Source: Phycomyces blakesleeanus NRRL 1555(-)
Lineage: Eukaryota > Mucoromycota > Mucoromycetes > Mucorales > Phycomycetaceae
DNA length: 64,000 nucleotides
Assembly (NCBI RefSeq): GCF_001638985.1
Contig: NW_017265141.1
Location: 186,001-250,000 of the forward strand
Direction of reading: 5' to 3'
Of the stretch, positions 53,225 through 64,000 are shown one piece after another (position 1 is the first letter of the stretch; every line of letters begins with the position of its first letter). Below the pieces are notes generated by a model, which was not told where the DNA came from, ran no database searches, and saw only the letters and a program-made list of their open reading frames with translations. The position numbers and the translations under genes were made by a program.

Positions 53225-56200
53225 GGCTGTAGGAGAGTCAAGATGGGCCGATCATAAAAAGGTTGGGATAAAATATAATAGTAATAGTAATAGTAATAGT
53301 AGTAAATTAAAATTAAAATAATAAATGAAATGTCGAAATGATAGTTGAAGGGCGACAACCAGAGAAGCTTCGCTGACTGTTTGTTGAGCTTTTGTGCGTA
53401 TGATTCGTATAATTATTATTTTGGTATTTTTGGTATTGGGATGTCAGAACAATTAGGTAAAGATAAAGGAAAGATAGAAAAAGGAATGATGTATGCGTAT
53501 AATTAAAGTACTTTAGCACGATCGAGCATACTGTACAACTAAGAAAACAGGGCACTCGTTCTCTCACAACTTTTTGGCTGACCCATCCAAGATATCGTTC
53601 ACCTTCCGGTTTTGTGTTCTGCCATGCTAGTTATTGCATGTGACTGGTCCTCTCTTTTTTTTTTATTATATATTTATTTTTATTTATTTATTTACTGTGC
53701 GTAACCTTACTGGCTCGTCTCCTGCTTCATCTAGCCTTTGACAAATGATTTATACGGATTATAGAAAGGTGATTGTTACAAGGAGTACAAATACAAGATT
53801 GCTGTGCAAATAACAACTCCATTACAAATTTTGATAAAGAAGTTGATTTTAACTTGTGGATTCAAATTCTAATTCTCATTAATCCCATTCCCGCTTTCTT
53901 AAGCCGACTCATCCGTTACAATGGTTCATAAACTAAAGAGAGAGAGAGAGAGAGAGAGTGCGTGCGTGCGTGTGCGTGTGTGTTTGTGTGGTGTATTTTA
54001 TTTTATTTATGTAGACACACACATTAACTCACTCAACCCCACTCACTCATGCTCACATTCACTAATTCATTTAATCACTATATATATATATATAACCCGG
54101 CCATTTCCGATAAACTGAGAGTTTGGATAGACAAAATAGAATCACACTTGATGTACACATCTCTTATCCTTGTATCAAATATCCCCCCTTTTTTCTACTC
54201 ACTTTTTATTTTATCCTATTTTATCAGATTTATGTATAAATATTCATAAAAAAAAAGCCCAACAAATATTTGTTGAATTACTGTCTAGAACAAGACAGCA
54301 TACACACAACAACAAAGACTACCTGATAATTAACAGCAATTTGAAAACCCATTGACCAAATAGATAGTTGTAATGGTATTATTAAAGAAAAAAAAAAGTC
54401 CTGCTGAATAAATGTCAATGCGGTGTACACAATATGTATCTACACAATTATAAGAATATATATAAATATATAAATAGAATGCTATTATGTCAATATTCAA
54501 ATGGCAAGCAATTTCGAGGCATGTTTGCTAGTTATTCAATATAAGAATAAGAATTACAAGTAAAAAAAAAGATTGTGTCTGAAATCCATTTAGTTTCTAT
54601 GTCTCTTACCTTTCTTTATTTTATTCTTGTTTGTTTTCTTTTTTTTGTCACTCTTCAAGATTCATGGGCTTATCTGGTTGCGCAGAGCATTTTAAGGTTT
54701 GGATTTTGTTATCTATACTAATACCATAAAAGGTAAACGTAATTCTCCGAGAACCCTATTCGATATTTCCAGGGCTTTGGTATTTGTTGACATGTGTCCT
54801 CACTCCACTCAGTGATTAAGTGAAATTTTTGCCCTAAAACATAAATAACATAAATTATACTTAATTATTTTTCATTGCCTCTGCTTGGTCAGATAAGTAG
54901 CACTCTTTTTCTTTTCTTTTAAAAGATATATTATATACACATTGAATACTCAACCAATAGATTCAACTGATTCAATAGGAAAGAATGCACGGTGCATGTT
55001 TGATTAGAAGCACTAAAAGAAGAAGAAGAAGAAAAAAGAAAAAAAAATTGTAACCATGGTAATATGAATCACTTTTTATTTATTTATCTAAAAATCGATT
55101 AGTTGCTAGGCAACAACCACAACCATAACCATAGCAACAACAAAATACTAATTATTATTATTATTATAATAGTAAAACATTTTGTTTCTTATTTTATCTT
55201 TATCTTTATCTTTATTTTTACTTTATTTTTTTATTATTATTCTTAAACCGAATCAAACACATATATATAAGCTATTGTCATGGTGATCGTCGTATATGAT
55301 TTGTGTCTAGTTGTTTCAAATAATAATAAGAAATCATGTTATTAAAAAAGAGGAAGATGTAATACAAGCTTGATTTACTTACCACAACCCCTCCTCTTTT
55401 CTTTCTTTTTACAGGCACACATATGTATGTGTTTATGTACAAGATAGAATAAAAATAAAAAGAAAGGCGTTATTATCATTATCATTATCATTATTACTCT
55501 TGTAGAATGTTGTTCTCTGTTATTTCTTTAATAGGGAAACTAAATAAAGACACAATGAAGGACAAGCTACTGTCAATTAACGCTTACATTTCATGTGTTA
55601 TTCAATACAAACCCAATAAAGGCTATATATTGAACCATGCAGATACAATCTTGGATATGTCAAACCTTGTCCTCTCAAGAGATAGGAAACCTCGATATCT
55701 ATAGACGTTTTTAGGCATAATAAATAAATAAATAAATAAATAAAAGTATCAATTGAATCCATTTGATTTATTAACATAAAAAAAAACAAGTCTTCTTTCA
55801 TTCTGTCTTTATGTGTTTTGTGTATCTATTCTACTATGATCGATAGGTTGCGGATCTTAATTCCCTATTTTACACCGTCTTTGTGGCTCCTAGATAAGAA
55901 ACTTTGTCTCACATTCTTATAATATTATTATGATGTACAGCTTACCAAGTTATGTGTGGATTCTATTTCTAGATCAAATTATTGAATTATTTCCAGAGAC
56001 AGTAGACCAAATAAAAAAAAAGTAATTTCATTATTGTAAGATTTCAATTCTTCAAAAACATATACAATATACAGACATAAATCTGTAAGCACTCATATGT
56101 ATGTATATATGTATGTATGCACGCACGCATGTATTTATTTATTTATGTACATATATGTAGGTAAAGGCCTTGAATGATTTTTTGATATGTCTAATTCGGT

Positions 56201-58426
56201 CATTCCAACTCTTCCGTTCGTACTACTTTGGGTCATTTTTTAGATAACGAAAAGGTTGAGAGCTTGGAGTCAGTGTCAGGAGACAAATTAGGGTTAACAC
56301 GATTTTTTTTTTAGAAAAAAAATATCTTTATTGTGCCATTCCATTCATATATATTACTTTGCTATGGGAATACTAAGATGTCAAAATGTGGTTTATATAT
56401 ATATATATATGAATTCCACGAGGGATTAAAGCGACCTTTGCTCTAGCCAATATGACCAGTAAGTTTATTTATCTGTGTCAAGGTGAGTTTAGTCGTTTTG
56501 GCTTTCCATTTTGTTTTTGTTTTTGTTTTTTTTTAATTGCGTATCTCGAGGTGAGACGTGCCTTATTTAGTCTCTAAAGATAGATTAGGACAGTTTGAAG
56601 AGATGTTATCTCTACCTACCTGAAAAAAGTACAACCGACTAGGCCAAAAATATTTGACGCCAAGAAAAAAAAAAGTCAAAAATAAAGAAAGAAAGATATA
56701 CTACAGTACGTGTCAAGATCTTCCTAGCCATGTGCTAAGTGAGATATAGGTTGAAAATCTGTATATCTATATATCTATATATCTATATCCATATACCTAT
56801 ACACATTTTTGCAGGGGGGAAAAACATAAAATAAAAACAAATTACGCCTCTTTCCCTGATATTGCATTAAGAATAACTGATTTCCGCCTTGCGCGTCATT
56901 TTATTATTAGTTTCTGTGGGCGCAAAATAAAACACACACAAAAAAGAAAGTGATTCATTAGTATTCCTTATTACACTTAAAAGCTCTTTGAGCATCCTTT
57001 AATTCTTAGTTTGGCCAAGTGTACAACTCTGTCTTATTTTAGAAAGCGCTTGTTGACATAATACATACTAAAATACGAGTAATAGTAATAGTAAAAAAAT
57101 AATAAAAAGAAAAGTAATAACCAAGGTTCTACCCAGCAACATTGAAAACCTAGCCGATTAGACTACAAGGCTAATCGAACTTGTTAAACTAGTCTGGGAT
57201 TCTTTAAATTAGCATATAAAATATTAAGCAATGTATTAAGTTGAATTCGATGGCTCGTGAATATTTTGTCCTTGTCTCCTCTTTCTCTCTGTCTTATACA
57301 TTTTTATTTTCACTTTCTAAGACGCTGTTAATTTTGTCCTTATCTCGAGTAATATTGTATTTAATGTCCGTTTATCTTTCTCCACATATTTAGCCCTGTT
57401 GATATTGCTTCTTTTGCACATTAACTTACGAGTCATTCCACAACACGCGGTTAAAGCACATGAATATCCAAAAAAAAAAGACAAAAACCTATCAAATATC
57501 AACAATTGAAAACAACAATAATAATATCGAAATATTAAGAGCCGAGACTTTTATTCGGAAGAAACCCATTTCTGTATTCTTGTAACTCATCGATAAGCAA
57601 ATATGCTTTTATACATATGTATATAGACACTTGCTTATAATACAAAGGCATCGACAAATAAAAAAAAGACATTCACCATAAAAACTCGCTCTTTCGTTCG
57701 CTTTTTTGCTCTCTCTGCCATACATTTCAATGAATAACTTTCTATTTATCAATCAATCAATCATTTATATAGTAGGATGAAATGAAACACATTTTCGTTT
57801 TTTTTTTAATTTCTTAAAGTGCATAAGTGTGACTGGTTTTGATAACCTTCACACTCTATGTTTGCTTCAACTAATTTTATTTTCATTTATTTTATTAATA
57901 GAAAAAAAAGTTATCAGAAAACAGCTCCTTCCATGTCATGCCCTGGAATAGAGACAGACGAGATCATCAACTGCTGAAAGTAAATTCCGAAGAAGAAACA
58001 ATCAACACACTTCACTCTTTAGAAGGTCTGCTAGTATTCATCTACTAACTTGAATATTGTGTCTAGTTTGAAAAACGTAGAACGGTTATGTACTGCATAC
58101 AGATCCTGTAGAGTACGGTCACTAAAGAAAAAATAGGTTTGCAGTTTAGAGAGGGTTTTTATAGTTTTTTTTTGAAGTTTTTTTTTATATATTTAAAACT
58201 ACGCTACTTTAAGTGAGAATTATACACTCAGATCCTTTGACGTTTAATTGTACTTTTGGTTGGTCGGATTAATTTTTTTTAAAAGACATCTTTAGTTAAT
58301 GATTATAATAGTTCATTAATTTATGTATCTATAAAAAATTATTATAAAGTCTAAAGTCTAAAGTATAAATTATACATATATATATATATACATATATAGA
58401 AGTAATATAAAAATATTAGATTTATA
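53225..58426. other. 5.2 kb gene-free region upstream of the GATA factor
   Basis: No supportable gene is present. It contains (GA)n with GTGC repeats (53938-53990), TA runs (54078-54091), TTTATC units (55192-55220), ATAA units (55722-55744), TATC units (56760-56790), and GTATGT/ACGC units (56098-56132). Three X-box-like sites lie at 55050-55138. The part near 53225 should be the GATA-factor promoter. A small frame at 55507-55704 has no family features. Confidence 0.5.
55050..55138. promoter_or_regulatory. Cluster of three RFX/X-box-like sites
   Basis: GTAACCATGGTAAT (55050-55063), GTTGCTAGGCAAC (55102-55114) and ATAACCATAGCAAC (55125-55138) each match GTNRCC-N(0-3)-RGYAAC with about one mismatch. 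RFX-family factors bind such sites. No gene start lies within 1.8 kb, so the role is open. Confidence 0.35.
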
Positions 58427-58476
58427 GTGCTCGCCAGTATATGCGGTTAAATATCAGGTTAATTTAACCAGATAAT
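58427..58476 (+). repeat. Left 50 bp terminal inverted repeat
   Basis: It matches the reverse complement of 61639-61688 at 43 of 50 positions and contains the inner palindrome-like GGTTAATTTAACC. Confidence 0.8.
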
Positions 58477-60779
58477 AGGGACCTTGGGCACATCATATGA
58501 AATTTATTTAGACGGAGATTGTATTCTTAAAAAGAAATAGCGCGTTTCAAAATCGCATTTCTCTATTTGATATAAAAACAGCATATGAATTTTATTAGCC
58601 AATAATATCTCATTATTTTTGGTGCTAAACAGCGATCCCAGGGAGACGACATTCCGGTCTAACCGAACTAATTGACTGGCTACTTTTTCGGGGCCAGGTG
58701 TCTTTAAATCCTTCAGGGCAAAATGGTGTGTCCTGAAATTAACACAATATATTCATTTTACGTATTAGCTTACTACTTTGTCCCCACACTTTGTGTGTTC
58801 ATCAATCTCTAACCAGACACCTACCTATTCTTCTTTTAGGGAGTACAGTCTTTTTTTTGGGAAATTTAATAACAAGCTGTTGTCTTATACAAAAAACAAA
58901 TCCAGTATATTCAATTGGTAGCCCTACATTTAGACTTGAACATAAATACATTATATCAATAATAGCGAGTTGTCATTAAATTGTGACGCAGTCCTGTGGG
59001 ATATTTTACTATTTATTAGCCTTCTTATGTGCATGATGTCTTTCTCTTTCTTTCATCTACCTATATTATTAGAGTTTTAAAGCACCAACAGGTAAGCGAT
59101 CCACACCCACCCTTTTATCTTAACTCTTTCAAAGCACAAAAGAAAATCTTGATACAAGTATTCTGTATCCTTAGGGACCGGATATAATAATTCCATGCCG
59201 GAAACAAGGCCACAATTTGTGGTCCAATACAATCAAAATGGCGTGCCCCACCAGGAACTGTTGTCCCTCTAAACTTTGCTTTTAAACATAGAAGATGAAT
59301 ACCTTCCTGAATCAACTGAATGGCCAAATGGCATGCATTCTGACGTTGTTTTCGTGCCAAAATCGATAGGTTCTAGTCTCCCACATATCATTATAGAGTT
59401 TTAGCAAGTTGTCAACTAAAAATTTATGAAACGCACGGTTCGGTATTGCCTCTAGGAATACAACAGATTTAAAGTCGAGCCAATTCTCTTGGTTATATGT
59501 ATCAACTTGATTTGCGTTACTGCGAGAAATTGCTTAGAAAACTGCGATGATTTGCCTTGTTATGCATCACCATGCGATTATTGAGTGAATCGTTGCTATA
59601 TTGTTGACGGAAGTAGCATAAAACACGATACTGTCAGCGATTCAGATCTGGATTCAAATATAAAAACATTTGCTGCTTATTGCTTATTTCTGACCACCCA
59701 AGCTACACCAATCGAGCTAGTTTTACAAAAAATGCGATAATGGAAATATTATATCGTATTTCTCAAAATGGATAAGCAAAAATTCTCGGAAAAGATGTAA
59801 GTGTATTAGAAGAGTTAAAGAACTTGTGTGATACTGCAAAAAATGCGAAAAGGTCCTCACTATGTTGACAGATTTAAGTCTACTCAGAAACGCAATTAAA
59901 GAGTATGCTTCACAGTCCTTATACAGCATCCAACAAAAAAAGAAAATTTGACAAGGTTACCAGCAAGTATTACCTTTTTGAGGACCGAGATTTGGACAAA
60001 CCTGTTAAAGTAGAAGATTGATTTGACGAGTATATGGCCTTTGTAAAAGTTCTTAGAAAAGAAAAAGCCAAAAGAAGGTATTAAGATGGGCTGGAAGCTC
60101 TGGTTGAAGAAAGGAAAGAAGAGCTTTAATTGGAAGTGTAAAAACGGAGAAAGCCTTATAGTTCAATTATCTAAATATAAAAATAGATAAATTTCTAGGA
60201 CATAACTCTCGTTTCTCATATTTTATAACTATTATTTCTTATTTGTTGCATATACTTTAATAAAGAAAGAAACTAACAGCAGTTGATGTGGACAGGCTAA
60301 AAGTTCAAAAAAAATACACCGACAAGGGACGTAAACCGAACTCTGGCTCACATTTGGGAGCCTTGGACCTGAAACATGAAACCGCACACTCTTTCCGGAA
60401 ATTATTGGTGCGCCAAATTTATTTTCTGTTCGTGCACAAAATCGATTTTTATTTTTGCACAAAAAATTTCAGGAAGAATATATATAGATGTATTGCCTAT
60501 GATAATGGCTTTAGTGAGGGGAGTGAGGTCAATAGGATCCGGCGTAAAAATACCTGTCGATTGAGCCTGGCTCTCCATAATGTGACTAAACCATGGCGTA
60601 TACTGGATAGTTCCTGTAGAAATCGTCTTTTGGTAGCGCTTTATTTTGTTTCTTCCACGTCCTCCAATTATTCGTTCGTCTTGGGGGTAAAAAAACCATC
60701 CTGAGAGAGAATGTATTCTCGATAAAAAGATTGATGAGGTTAACAGAAGCCACCATAGTTATATCGGAATGTTGTCATG

Positions 60780-61600
60780 TTAAGGCACGAGGGAAGCGAG
60801 TGGGCAGAAGCCCATAGCAGTGCTCAGAGTGGAGACTGGCAGGAGCTTACTGGATCGGAAAAAAGCAGGGAGTCTGGGGCGGGTGGGTATTGAAGGTGCG
60901 TAGTTAGCATAAGCTGGAGGTAAGGTGTGAGGAAGGATATATTGATCCGCCGACGTGGGTGTAAAAGAGGATTGATGCATCGTAGCTGGAGCCCCAATTG
61001 CTGAGACTGTAGATAAAGCAGGCCCTAACCTCCATTGCCTTTGGACAAACATAGAATGGCCCAGCCATTTCTACGGAATCTCAAGGCTAGGTAAGCACAA
61101 CAGTGTTTCTTCATAGTGGTGAAGAATTTCTCATCGGTTGGAGGGACGTGCAGGACGTGCCAGAGTGAGCTGAGAATCAATGAGCTGAGCACTAAACTCT
61201 TTTCCCTAACAGAGAGATGTCTCTGGACTAGGGATTGTGTATGCCATTAGATCTTGTTAAGTATTTCTTGCCGGAGAATGTCAAGCTGGCACGGATAGGA
61301 GTGTAGTAGGAAACCGAGATACCGAATTGCAGTAGCCGATTTCATATCATGAAGGCATGTAATCTAAGCGTCGTTAAAAACAGGATCCCAGTCAGGGACA
61401 AATATCCCAGACAAAGCTATGGCAACTGTCTTGACTATGTTGATTTTTGCGTTGGAAGCCTGTAAAAAGGTGGCTAAGATATGTAGTATAAGACTTGGGC
61501 CATGAGGAGCAGAGAGGTACACCAATAGGTCGTCTGTACAAGCCAGTACCTTGAAAGGTGGAGCCAAAGTCCCTAATATAGTAGAAAAGCAAACCAAACT
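60780..61600 (-). pseudogene. LINE-type reverse transcriptase remnant
   Basis: The minus strand reads as the C-terminal part of a non-LTR reverse transcriptase. It has the catalytic-box region VLACTDDLLVYL (usual YADD replaced by CTDD), then ASNAKINIVKT, then after a stop YLGFLLHSYPCQLDIL. After further stops it continues HLSVREKSLVLSSLILSSLW and TMKKHCCAYL. At least two stops and a frame change show it is dead. The N-terminal half and endonuclease are absent. It lies against the right inverted repeat of the 3.3 kb block, which suggests insertion into, or capture by, that element. Confidence 0.75.
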
Positions 61601-61638
61601 AGCTGAGTGACAATCGGGATTTGACGTGACGCATTAAA

Positions 61639-61688
61639 ATTATCTGGTTGAATTGACCTGATATTTAACCGCGTACGCTGGGAAGCAC
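61639..61688 (-). repeat. Right 50 bp terminal inverted repeat
   Basis: It is the inverted partner of 58427-58476, with seven mismatches, mostly transitions. Confidence 0.8.
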
Positions 61689-62135
61689 CATTATGCTGTA
61701 TATATTAGAAGAAAGAAAATTATTTTGGATTTAAAAGCTGCATGTAGTAGTAGTAGTAGTAGTAGTAGTACAAATATGGCCACCAAAGAAAAAGATAACC
61801 AAGCAAAGCAATATAAATTTTCCTTAAAAAATATCTATTGTCACCTGCAATTTTTTCAATTGCGTACCAAAGTAATCAATTGAATTCTAATACTACAAAT
61901 TCGTTTAGATTTATTCTACACAATTTAGATCAAGTGTCTACTATGTAAAATATATGCAGATATATGTATAGCGCGTAGCATGTAATGTGTAGTGTATTTT
62001 TTTCCTAGTTGATGTGAAGCATGAACTCCGATTCCAAATTTGGGTCACGCAAAAGCAGCATCATTCCCCGGTCAAGACTATAGCAAGAAACATCCTCTTC
62101 TATCACCTTTAGATAGCCATCCATCCTTTATCAAA
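61689..62135. other. Intergenic DNA upstream of rpl43 with a TAG microsatellite
   Basis: A (TAG)n run of about nine units lies at 61744-61770. The remainder holds the rpl43 promoter. No other coding signal is seen. Confidence 0.6.
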
Positions 62136-62755
62136 ATGGTAATTAAACCATATCCAAGCACACATCCGCGCCAATCTCACCAAAAACCATGCCAATCCAT
62201 TTTTACTTATCATCTATGCGTGCTTTATTATTGTTATTTTTGAATATTCTCATTAATTCAGGCCAAGCGTACTAAGAAAGGTATATAAATTAATAATATA
62301 CAGTTATTACTATTATTTGAAAAATAAAAGGGCAAATCATTATGGATTCCAAATTATTGACATGAATTTCTTCATTTCTTTAAATTCACTAATATAGTCG
62401 GAATCACCGGAAAGTACGGTACCCGTTATGGTGCCTCCCTCAGAAAGCAGGTGAAGAAGATGGAAATCACCCAGCACGCCAAGTACACCTGTACTTTCTG
62501 CGGTAAGGACGCTGTCAAGCGTACTGCTGTTGGTATCTGGAAGTGCAAGGGCTGCAAGAAGACCATGGCCGGTGGTGCTTACACCGTTTCGTAAGTTATT
62601 CTCTTAAATATAAAATATAAAGTTTTATTCTTTTCACTCTTATTAATATTATTTACTTATATACACATTTTTTTTAAAAAAATATATATAGCACCACTGC
62701 TGCTGCCACTGTTAGATCCACTGTCCGTCGTCTCCGTGAGTTGGCCGAAATCTAA
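62136..62755 (+). CDS. rpl43: 60S ribosomal protein eL43 (L37a)
   Basis: This is a small zinc-binding protein of the large ribosomal subunit. Exons 62136-62138, 62262-62280, 62398-62590 and 62692-62755 give 92 residues, exactly the family length. The start [20 protein letters not shown] and the C4 zinc motif (CTFC, then CKGC) are diagnostic. The protein ends RRLRELAEI. The first exon is the ATG alone, with the intron beginning immediately after it, a layout common for fungal ribosomal protein genes. Splicing is therefore needed for any product. Confidence 0.97.
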
Positions 62756-63188
62756 AAAGTTTCAACGCAAAAAATACACCAACACCAACACCAACACGCG
62801 TACCAGCACCAGCACCAGCACCAACAACAATATCAACCTCACCATCACAAACAATCGTTATACATTTAAGTTTTGGACATCTCAGTTGTGCGTTAAAACA
62901 AAAATGGAAATTTTCCAAAATAAAGAAAAAAACACAATTAAAACATAAGCATTTGGTAAAAGAAAAATGTTACTTGTATATTATAAGGCAGTGAAAAAAA
63001 AGTAGGACCAATTGGTTCTTGTTTTTCTCTGGTAAACTGGATTGATGGTTTGAGAAAAGGTGACTTTTATGTGTGTATGTATATCTTTGTGTGTACATTA
63101 TGTCAACTATACTTTTACATAAAGATTTATTTATTCTTTTTTTTTTTAAAAAAAAACAGTTGCACCATGAACTAATGGGTGAAATTAC
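62756..63188. other. Convergent gap downstream of rpl43
   Basis: About 430 bases hold the 3' flanks of rpl43 and the unknown minus-strand gene. An ACCAACACC-type repeat lies at 62777-62830. No gene is seen. Confidence 0.6.
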
Positions 63189-64000
63189 TTATACGGATTC
63201 AGATTGTTTTGCAGGAATAAAGAGCACCTTGCTTTTTGGACCAACTTCGGCATAGTACGACACTTCACCTTGTGTAGACTTTTGAGAGGCATATCCGACA
63301 TTTGATTTCTTGATTTGGTTGATCTTTGCAGTTTGTTCTGGTGGAGAAGGGAATACGGCAGACTGTTCAAACAATTGAACGGCAGAATCGTTCATTCCAG
63401 CCAATGCATTCATTCTATAAAAGAGGAAGAAAAGCCGGTAGAAATATAGTATTAGTATCAGAGACAGAAAAGGCGGAATTCAATCACGACAGTACAGTAC
63501 AGTACAGTTTAGTAACCTACAATCGAGATTTTTCGAAGCGAGGCTCAACTCTTGAGGAGAGGTAGAAATCTCCAGGACCCTTGAGACGTACGAAATCCTT
63601 ATAAAGAAATTGGGAAAATTGCTTTGAGCCACGAACCAACTTTGATCACTGTAAATTCAAATGACTTACAGGTGCACCAAGAATGTAGTTTCGCAATGTC
63701 TTTGAGACACTGTTGATGTACTGAAGTTTTGTCTGGAGGGAGGGGCTATCGACGACATGTCTCACAAAGGCGTACTTTCTCAAGGGTGATCTTGGGGAAG
63801 GTACGATGGGATTGGCAGGATGAAGCTTAGTGGGATTAGTACGACGATCCCACATAATGAGATTTCTGCAATTTAATATATATGTATAATCAATTGATTA
63901 ATGTATAAATAAGTCGTTAGTATTCACAACATGTTTGTGGACATATTACTATCTCTTTACCTAGGATTGGCCAAGTACTCTTCACCAGCACCAAGAGAGA
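63189..64000 (-). CDS. Unknown protein, C-terminal part (start outside the window)
   Basis: Exons 64000-63961 (edge), 63865-63670, 63597-63521 and 63414-63189 join in frame and give the last 166 residues. The sequence reads LGAGEEYLANPRNLIMWDRR, then PANPIVPSPRSPLRKYAFVR, then a short basic-hydrophobic block (KTLRNYILGAP), FVRLKGPGDFYLSSRVEP, and a final soluble region ending IPAKQSESV. There are good donors (GTAAAG, GTAAGT, GTAGGT) and acceptors. I do not recognise a family. Coding quality is high: consistent frame across three introns and a GC-balanced codon mix. The 5' part lies to the right of the window. Confidence 0.72.

Larger units (their letters stand above)
58427..61688. mobile_element. 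3.3 kb block bounded by 50 bp inverted repeats
   Basis: The left end (58427-58476, starting GTGCTCGCCAG) and the reverse complement of the right end (61639-61688, starting GTGCTTCCCAG) match at 43 of 50 positions, sharing GCGGTTAAATATCAGGT. This is the layout of a DNA transposon. Inside are decayed coding pieces on both strands, including a minus-strand frame at 59115-59360 (QIVALFPAWNYYI) and a dead LINE reverse transcriptase. I found no intact transposase and no clear target-site duplication, so the element is old, deleted or composite. Confidence 0.6.

Noticed and set aside
53921..54118. Open frame starting MVHKLKRERERES
   Set aside because: It mostly translates a GA repeat followed by GT-rich DNA; no protein character.
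57120..57195. Possible tRNA-like sequence with a TTCGATTA box on the minus strand
   Set aside because: I could not form a full cloverleaf, and the internal A box is missing.
60400..60480. Short near-inverted TTTTGTGCA / TGCACAAAA arms inside the 3.3 kb block
   Set aside because: Arms are short and AT-rich; not enough to call a separate element.

Overview
The window is nuclear DNA from an early-diverging filamentous fungus, most likely a Mucoromycota (Mucorales-type) genome. Supporting signs are intron-rich genes with mostly 45-130 base introns and GTAAG/GTATG donors, very AT-rich intergenic DNA full of short microsatellites, and the gene content: Hsp104, an AreA-type GATA factor, fungal complex I subunit NUZM/21.3a, and a DUF3712-like membrane protein. 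I rebuilt exons by hand from splice signals, frame continuity and family resemblance. For the spliced genes described as complete, the exon sums are divisible by three.

Layout, left to right. At 0-5 kb on the minus strand lie the start of the RNA cytidine acetyltransferase KRE33/NAT10 (cut by the window edge) and, just upstream, a five-exon acetyl-CoA synthetase. At 5.6-10.1 kb (minus) is an 11-exon coiled coil-SH3-SH3-DH-PH Rho-type exchange factor. At 10.1-15.3 kb is an AT-rich stretch with decayed repeats. At 15.3-16.1 kb (plus) is a five-exon complex I accessory subunit. At 17.6-19.2 kb is a confusing region that looks partly coding on both strands. At 19.5-24.7 kb (plus) is a 1,664-residue single-pass membrane protein built from two ~745-residue repeats. 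At 25-31 kb (minus) are a MATH-BTB protein with tiny exons and the NatA auxiliary subunit NAA15. At 32-34 kb (plus) is an unknown membrane protein. At 35.5-38.2 kb (plus) is an intronless Hsp104 with upstream heat-shock elements. At 41.4-42.3 kb (plus) is a secreted protein of unknown function. At 43-45.8 kb (minus) is a protein joining a C1 zinc finger to a Pex23/30-like membrane and dysferlin region. At 47-48.6 kb (minus) is an AAAP amino-acid transporter. At 49.9-53.2 kb (minus) is an AreA-like GATA factor with a 74-glutamine tract. At 53.2-58.4 kb I see no gene. At 58.4-61.7 kb is a 3.3 kb block bounded by 50 bp inverted repeats that contains a dead LINE reverse transcriptase. At 62.1-62.8 kb (plus) is ribosomal protein eL43. 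The 3' end of an unknown gene lies at 63.2-64 kb (minus).

Functional themes are inference. Three genes relate to acetyl-CoA: acetyl-CoA synthetase makes it, while KRE33 and the NatA complex (NAA15) use it. The amino-acid transporter sits next to a nitrogen-type GATA regulator. There are no bacterial-type systems, CRISPR arrays or confident tRNA genes. The most unusual items are the C1-dysferlin architecture with an apparent 2-nucleotide exon, the MATH-BTB gene with 11- and 10-nucleotide exons, the internally duplicated DUF3712-like protein, and the inverted-repeat element with a nested LINE relic.
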